9,356 bases of DNA from JAWLGW01 sp964569055 (GTDB lineage Bacteria; Planctomycetota; J058). Position 1 is the stretch's first letter, and each line of letters opens with the position of its first letter. The notes below the pieces were generated by a model that was not told the DNA's origin, did not search any database, and saw nothing but the letters and a program-made list of their open reading frames with translations. Of the stretch, positions 5,585-9,356 are shown one piece after another. Position numbers and translations under genes: made by a program. Location of the stretch: NCBI GenBank assembly GCA_964569055.1, contig CAZMSZ010000300.1:1-9356 (forward strand), given 5' to 3'.

Positions 5585-6829
5585 GTGAGCCACGACGTCG
5601 CGCTGCTCGAAGACGAGCCGGAGCTGCGCGAGCTGCTCAGCGAGGTGCTCGAGGCGCGCGGCCACCGGATCCGGAGCTTCGCGACCGTGCGAGCGGCCGC
5701 GGCCCTGCTCGAGCGCCCGCCCGACCTGTTCATCACCGACCTGACCCTCCCCGACGGCGACGCCCTGGGCCTGCTCGCGCGCCTGCGGACGCGCCACCCC
5801 GAGCTGCCGGTCCTGATCGTGTCGGGGCGCGCGGGCGAGGACGACCTGCTGGCGGGGTTCGCCGCGGGCGCGACCGACTACATCACCAAGCCGCTCGCGC
5901 TCGCCGAGCTGCAGGCCAAGTGCACCGTGCTGCTCGCGCGCGCCCGCCGCGGCTCCGACGCGGGCGAGCGGCCAGCCGCGCAGGGAGGCGAGCTGCCCGG
6001 CGGCCGCCAGGCCGCGTTCGGGCGCTACCGCGTGCGCGGCACGCTCGGGCGGGGCGGCGCCGGCGCGGTGTTCGACGCGGTGGACCTGCAGGGCGGCGCG
6101 CCCGTGGCGCTCAAGGTGTTGGCGCCGGCCGTGGCGCTGACCCTCGACGCGCGCCAGCGCTTCGTGCGCGAGGCCTACGCGCTCTCGCTCGTCCGCAGCC
6201 CGCACGTGGTCGTGGTCCTCGACTTCGGCACCAGCGAGGGGCGCAGCTACTACGCCATGGAGCGGATCGAGGGCCCCTCGCTCGAGGAGCACGTGCGCCG
6301 CGCCGGCCCCCTGAACGAGGCCGACACCCTCGCGCTCGTGCGCGGGCTCTCCCGCGCGCTGCGAGCCGTCCACGGGGCCGGGCTGGTCCACCGCGACCTC
6401 AAGCCCTCCAACGTGCTGCTCCGCGGCGGGCGGCCCGACTCCCCGGTGTTGATCGACTTCGGGCTGGCCAAGCACCCGCACGACCGGACGGTGACCGCGA
6501 CCGGCGCGCTCGTCGGGACGCCGGCCTACCTCTCGCCCGAGGCCGCGCGGGGACGGCCGCTCGACGCCCGCTCGGACCTGTTCGCCCTCGGGCAGGTGGC
6601 CCGCTTCGCGTTGACGGGCGAGGACCCCTTCCCCGGCCTGGAGCTGCTCGAGCTGCTGCGGGCGCTGGTGAGCTGCCGCGTGCCCCTCCCCGAGGGGCTC
6701 TCCGAGCCGCTGGCCGAGGTGCTGTCGCGCCTGACCGACCCCGACGTCGGCGGGCGTCCGCGCTCCGCCGGCGAGGTGCTGCGCATGCTGCGGGCGCGGT
6801 GCGACGCGCGCGCGGCCGGAGGCTCATGA
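5585..6829 (+). CDS. Receiver domain-Ser/Thr protein kinase fusion (unit B)
   Basis: A 414-residue paralogue of the protein at 1341-2585. The receiver (1-120) is intact: E9/D10/E11, phospho-acceptor Asp52, Ser80 and Lys102. Residues 45-64 and 91-104 are identical in the two paralogues. The kinase (about 148-405) has GRGGAG, Lys177, alpha-C Glu196, HRDLKPSN (Asp271, Asn276), DFG at 291-293, a Thr-containing activation loop and SPE in place of APE. A GTG start is chosen by alignment with the paralogue. The stop overlaps the ATG of the histidine kinase gene (ATGA). From family knowledge, that kinase is the obvious candidate phosphodonor for Asp52, which would join a His-Asp relay to Ser/Thr phosphorylation inside one operon. 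This pairing is inferred from adjacency, not shown. There is no membrane segment, so the protein is cytoplasmic. Confidence 0.93.
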   Translation: MSHDVALLEDEPELRELLSEVLEARGHRIRSFATVRAAAALLERPPDLFITDLTLPDGDALGLLARLRTRHPELPVLIVSGRAGEDDLLAGFAAGATDYITKPLALAELQAKCTVLLARARRGSDAGERPAAQGGELPGGRQAAFGRYRVRGTLGRGGAGAVFDAVDLQGGAPVALKVLAPAVALTLDARQRFVREAYALSLVRSPHVVVVLDFGTSEGRSYYAMERIEGPSLEEHVRRAGPLNEADTLALVRGLSRALRAVHGAGLVHRDLKPSNVLLRGGRPDSPVLIDFGLAKHPHDRTVTATGALVGTPAYLSPEAARGRPLDARSDLFALGQVARFALTGEDPFPGLELLELLRALVSCRVPLPEGLSEPLAEVLSRLTDPDVGGRPRSAGEVLRMLRARCDARAAGGS

Positions 6830-8484
6830 CTCCGCCCGACCCGCCTCACGCGGCCTCTCCCCACCCGGCGGCGGGCGCGCCGCCGCCCGACCTCTCCGGC
6901 GCCCAGGCGGAGGAGCAGGCCCGCCGGCTCGAGCTCGCGCTGTGGGGCGGCGAGCTCGGCACGTGCGAGTGGGACCTCGAGCAGGGCGCCGCGAAGTACG
7001 ACGAGCGGTTCCTCGCGCTGCTCGGCTACGAGCGCGAGCCGCTCGCGCCGATCCTGGAGGCCTGGGAGGCGCTGATCCACCCCGACGACCTCGGGGAGGT
7101 GATGTGGCGGCTCGAGGCGCACCTCGCCGGCAAGACCGAGACGCTCGAGCTCGAGCACCGCCTGCGCGCCGGCGACGGGAGCTGGCGGCGCGTCGCCCTG
7201 CGCGCCCGGCCGATCACGCGCGACCCACAGACCGGCGCCCCGCGCCGCGTGCTCGGCGTGATCCGCCTGCGCGAGCAGGCGCCGCCCGCGAGCGGCGCGG
7301 CCGAGGGGGACGCGGGGCGGGTCGCGCAGCTCGAGGCGATCGGCCGCCTGGCCGGCGGCGTGGCGCACGACTTCAACAACATGCTCTCGGTGATCAACGG
7401 CTACGCCGAGCTGGCGCTCGACCGCCTCGAGGGCGACCACCCGGCGCGGCGCGCGATCGAGCGGATCAAGGCGGCCGGCGAGAAGTCGGCCGCGCTGACC
7501 GCCAAGCTGCTGGCGTTCGGCGGCAAGCAGCTCCTCTCCCCGCGGGTGATCGAGGTGCGCGACCTGCTCGACGACCTCGAGGTCTACCTCGCCCCGCACC
7601 TGCCCCCCGAGGTCGAGCTGGTCGTGACGCGGTCCGCCGACCTCGGGCGCGTGCGCGTCGACCCGGGCCGGCTCGAGCAGGCGCTGCTGGGCCTGGCCCT
7701 CAACGCCCGCGAGGCCATGCCGCAGGGCGGCCGCCTGACCCTCGAGGCACGCGACCTCGAGCTCGCGGAGGAGGAGGCCCGCGCGCGGGCGACCCCCGCC
7801 GGCCCCTACGTCCGCCTGCGGCTCCAGGACACGGGGTGCGGCATGGACTCCGAGACGCTGCAGCACCTGTTCGAGCCGTTCTTCAGCACCAAGGGTCACG
7901 CGCGCGGCGCGGGCCTCGGCCTGCCGAGCGTGCACGGCTTCGTCCGCCAGAGCGGCGGCGCGATCGAGGTCACCAGCCGCCCCGGCGAGGGGAGCACGTT
8001 CTCGCTCTACCTGCCCCGGGTCGAGGAGCCCGCCGCGGCGAGCAGCGGGCTGATCGCCACCCGCTTCGGCGGAGACGAGCTGGTGCTGCTCGTCGAGGAC
8101 GAGGACCTGGTCCGCGAGCTCGCGCGCGAGACCCTCAGCGGCTTCGGCTACCAGGTGATCGCCACGCGCGACGGACTCGAGGCCCTCGCGGCGGTCGAGG
8201 TGCATCCCGAGGTCGCGCTCGTCGTGTCCGACGTCGTCATGCCCAACCTCGGCGGGCTCGAGCTGGCCGCCGAGCTGCAGCGGCGGCGCCCCGACCTGCC
8301 CGTGCTCCTGGTCTCGGGCTACACCCGCGACGTGGCGCGCGTCGCGGCCGAGCAGGCGCTCGGGCAGGTGGTGTTGAGCAAGCCCGTCCCGCCGGCCCTG
8401 CTCGCGCGCGTGGTGCGCCTCCTGATCGACGGACGCCACGCCGAGGCGCTCGAGCTCGTCGGCGGAGCCCGCCCCTCGGGTTGA
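6826..8484 (+). CDS. PAS-domain hybrid sensor histidine kinase with C-terminal receiver
   Basis: A 552-residue soluble hybrid kinase. Residues 1-29 are Pro/Ala-rich. A PAS domain of the PAS_3 type follows (about 33-150; HPDD at 85-88, DGSW at 117-120). The dimerisation helix carries the phospho-acceptor His181 in GGVAHDFNN. The ATPase domain has N-box Asn293, DTGCG with Asp335, FEPFFSTK at 349-356 and GAGLGL at 361-366. A complete receiver (about 418-535) has VEDED, Asp469 in SDVVMP, SGYT and Lys519. The start is the ATG that overlaps the previous stop (ATGA), with GGAGG at 6818-6822; the frame runs open far upstream, but that part is a shadow of the kinase gene. It lies only in unit B. It probably senses an internal signal through PAS and may pass phosphate to its own receiver or to those of the receiver-kinases. 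Confidence 0.94.
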   Translation: MTPPDPPHAASPHPAAGAPPPDLSGAQAEEQARRLELALWGGELGTCEWDLEQGAAKYDERFLALLGYEREPLAPILEAWEALIHPDDLGEVMWRLEAHLAGKTETLELEHRLRAGDGSWRRVALRARPITRDPQTGAPRRVLGVIRLREQAPPASGAAEGDAGRVAQLEAIGRLAGGVAHDFNNMLSVINGYAELALDRLEGDHPARRAIERIKAAGEKSAALTAKLLAFGGKQLLSPRVIEVRDLLDDLEVYLAPHLPPEVELVVTRSADLGRVRVDPGRLEQALLGLALNAREAMPQGGRLTLEARDLELAEEEARARATPAGPYVRLRLQDTGCGMDSETLQHLFEPFFSTKGHARGAGLGLPSVHGFVRQSGGAIEVTSRPGEGSTFSLYLPRVEEPAAASSGLIATRFGGDELVLLVEDEDLVRELARETLSGFGYQVIATRDGLEALAAVEVHPEVALVVSDVVMPNLGGLELAAELQRRRPDLPVLLVSGYTRDVARVAAEQALGQVVLSKPVPPALLARVVRLLIDGRHAEALELVGGARPSG

Positions 8485-8499
8485 GGAGCCCCCCCGGGG

Positions 8500-8517
8500 G
8501 GGGTTCGCGCGACCCCC
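8500..8517. repeat. GC palindrome, copy 3, one mismatch (possible activator site or terminator)
   Basis: GGGGTTCGCGCGACCCCC matches the copy 1 stretch 2616-2633 at 17 of 18 bases. The single G-to-T change breaks the perfect dyad but leaves a TCGCGCGA core flanked by G and C runs. It starts 16 bases after the histidine kinase stop and is centred about 62 bp before the TTGCT box of the second lipoprotein promoter, as in copy 1. An unusual run of seven C then eight G (8489-8503) precedes and overlaps it and could itself fold. Confidence 0.62.
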
Positions 8518-8559
8518 GTCGGGCACTCATAAGCCTTTCTGCCGCAGCACCTCGCCATT

Positions 8560-8575
8560 TGGCTTCGAGGTTGCT
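8560..8575 (+). promoter_or_regulatory. Predicted sigma-54 (-24/-12) promoter of the second lipoprotein gene
   Basis: TGGCTTCGAGGTTGCT has the full TGGC and TTGCT boxes of the sigma-54 consensus at exact spacing, 9 of 12 defined positions. It is the clearest of the three and lies in a locally less GC-rich stretch (GCCATTTGG). The predicted start is near 8586, one base before the ATG at 8587, so the transcript would be leaderless. Confidence 0.6.
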
Positions 8576-8586
8576 CAGCGTTGGGC

Positions 8587-9270
8587 ATGAACAACACCAA
8601 GCTGCTGATCCTCGCCCTGGTCCTCGCCTGCTCCTCCGGCTGCGCCCAGCTCGAGCGCACGCTCACGGAGGCCGGAATCGTCGAGGTCGTCCGCACCCCC
8701 ACGCAGAGCGGCGCCGTGCGCGTCCGGGCCGCCGACGGCCGCGTGGGCCACGCCGCGATCGTGGAGCGCGACCGGGTGGTGACGGTGGCCCACGTGGTGG
8801 GTGCCGCCACCACGGCCTGGGTCGACGTCGGCCGCAGCGGCGCCTGGGTCGAGGCCCGCGTCGTGCAGCGAATCGCGCACGTCCCCGAGGAGCTCGTGGT
8901 GCTGGAGGTCGCGCGCGACGCCGGCTGGCTGGGCGCCGTCGCCGGCTTCACGGGCTTCGCCGAGGAGCGCGTGCTCCAGCCCGCCCCCGAGGCGCCGCAC
9001 TCGCACGTGCTCACCACCCGCGGCCTGCTGGCGCTCGCCACCGCCGAGCTCCGCCCCGGCGACTCGGGCGCCCCCGTCGTCGACGAGCGCGGCCGCCTGG
9101 TCGGCCTCCTCAGCGGCCGCGGCTCCAGCGGCGCGGTGGTGACCTTCCTCGGGAGCAGCGCTCCCACCGCCTCTCCGACCCGCTGGGCTCCGGCGTCCTC
9201 GCGCAACGGTGCGCGTGGGCGCCGGGGTCCGGTCTCGGCGACGACGGTCGCGGCGAGCGTGGTGCGCTGA
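8587..9270 (+). CDS. Trypsin-like serine protease-fold lipoprotein, copy 2
   Basis: A 227-residue paralogue of the protein at 2703-3317. It has a signal with hydrophobic core LLILALVLA and SSGC (probable lipidated Cys19, again with Ser at -3). A compact S1-like domain follows: TVAH with His69, PEELVVLEV with Glu102 where the catalytic Asp is expected, and RPGDSGAP with Ser160. After the conserved GAVVT the tail (about residues 184-227) is longer than in copy 1 and Ser/Ala/Arg-rich, with no recognisable domain. I chose the ATG at 8587 because it matches the paralogue and the predicted transcript start; a TTG at 8581 in the same frame would lie upstream of that start. There is no Shine-Dalgarno. 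Probably anchored in the cell envelope. Whether it cleaves peptides is uncertain because of the Glu replacement. Confidence 0.82.
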   Translation: MNNTKLLILALVLACSSGCAQLERTLTEAGIVEVVRTPTQSGAVRVRAADGRVGHAAIVERDRVVTVAHVVGAATTAWVDVGRSGAWVEARVVQRIAHVPEELVVLEVARDAGWLGAVAGFTGFAEERVLQPAPEAPHSHVLTTRGLLALATAELRPGDSGAPVVDERGRLVGLLSGRGSSGAVVTFLGSSAPTASPTRWAPASSRNGARGRRGPVSATTVAASVVR

Positions 9271-9321
9271 GCGCGGCATCGACGAGCGGCGCTGGCGTCG
9301 GAGCCGGGCAAGGAGTCGAGG

Positions 9322-9352
9322 GCAGAGGGCGCCGAGGACCGGCGCCCTCTGC
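9322..9352 (+). terminator. Strong hairpin after the last gene, probable terminator
   Basis: A perfect 13-bp stem (9322-9334 with 9340-9352) closes a 5-base loop, AGGAC, 51 bases after the stop of the second lipoprotein gene. The window ends 4 bases later, so a T-run cannot be checked. This stem is unrelated in sequence to the GGGGTCG palindromes and has a real loop, so it looks more like an ordinary terminator. The rest of 9271-9356 shows nothing else. Confidence 0.6.
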
Positions 9353-9356
9353 GCGT

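Noticed and set aside
2765..6481. A 1238-codon open frame on the minus strand
   Set aside because: It lies antisense to four genes with clear kinase, GAF and protease motifs. Its product is a low-complexity Arg/Gly/Ala string with no domain. Long antisense frames are expected where stop codons are rare.
5920..6825. Extension of the histidine kinase frame 302 codons upstream of 6826
   Set aside because: The extra part is an out-of-frame reading of the receiver-kinase gene, rich in Arg/Ala/Pro. The ATG at 6826 with GGAGG and an ATGA overlap is the natural start.
2613..8517. The three palindromes as a CRISPR array or mobile-element ends
   Set aside because: They are kilobases apart, have no regular spacers, and no transposase or cas gene is present.
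8581..8586. TTG at 8581 as the start of the second lipoprotein
   Set aside because: The paralogue starts at the position equivalent to ATG 8587, and the predicted transcript start lies downstream of 8581.

Overview
The window is very GC-rich and tightly packed, with all genes on the + strand. It holds eight protein genes, apparently all for signalling or secreted products. GTG starts are common and TGA is the stop of every gene except one. No rRNA, tRNA, phage, IS or CRISPR element is visible. Many Ser/Thr kinases, a hybrid histidine kinase, receiver-kinase fusions and sigma-54-type promoters together suggest a large-genome, developmentally complex bacterium. Myxococcota is my first guess and Planctomycetota the alternative; this is inference from style, not from a marker gene.

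Layout. Unit A covers about 1-3317: a degenerate-receiver Ser/Thr kinase (5-1273), an intact-receiver Ser/Thr kinase (1341-2585), then a separately promoted trypsin-like lipoprotein (2703-3317). Unit B covers about 3318-9270: a GAF-domain protein (3419-4183), a degenerate-receiver kinase (4193-5512), an intact-receiver kinase (5585-6829), a PAS hybrid histidine kinase (6826-8484), then a second trypsin-like lipoprotein (8587-9270). The two kinases and the lipoprotein of unit A are clear paralogues, in the same order, of those in unit B. The locus therefore looks like a tandem segmental duplication. The histidine kinase lies only in unit B, and any GAF partner of unit A would lie left of the window.

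Regulation. The three sizeable intergenic gaps (2586-2702, 3318-3418, 8485-8586) share one architecture. Each has a GC-rich palindrome with core GGGGTCG(CG or GC)CGACCCC, followed 50-60 bp later by a sigma-54-like -24/-12 element (GG, 10 bp, then TTGCT). Start sites predicted from the -12 element fall 1-2 nt before the ATG of both lipoprotein genes, which lack a Shine-Dalgarno sequence. In front of the GAF gene the predicted start falls just before a perfect Shine-Dalgarno. I read the palindromes as possible binding sites for a shared sigma-54 activator, although they could also act as terminators because each follows a stop codon.

How the parts may work together (inference): the PAS histidine kinase could phosphorylate the intact receivers of the receiver-kinases, which would join two-component input to Ser/Thr phosphorylation. 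The degenerate-receiver kinases would be phosphorylation-independent partners, the GAF protein a sensor or substrate, and the cell-envelope trypsin-like lipoproteins the sigma-54-controlled outputs.
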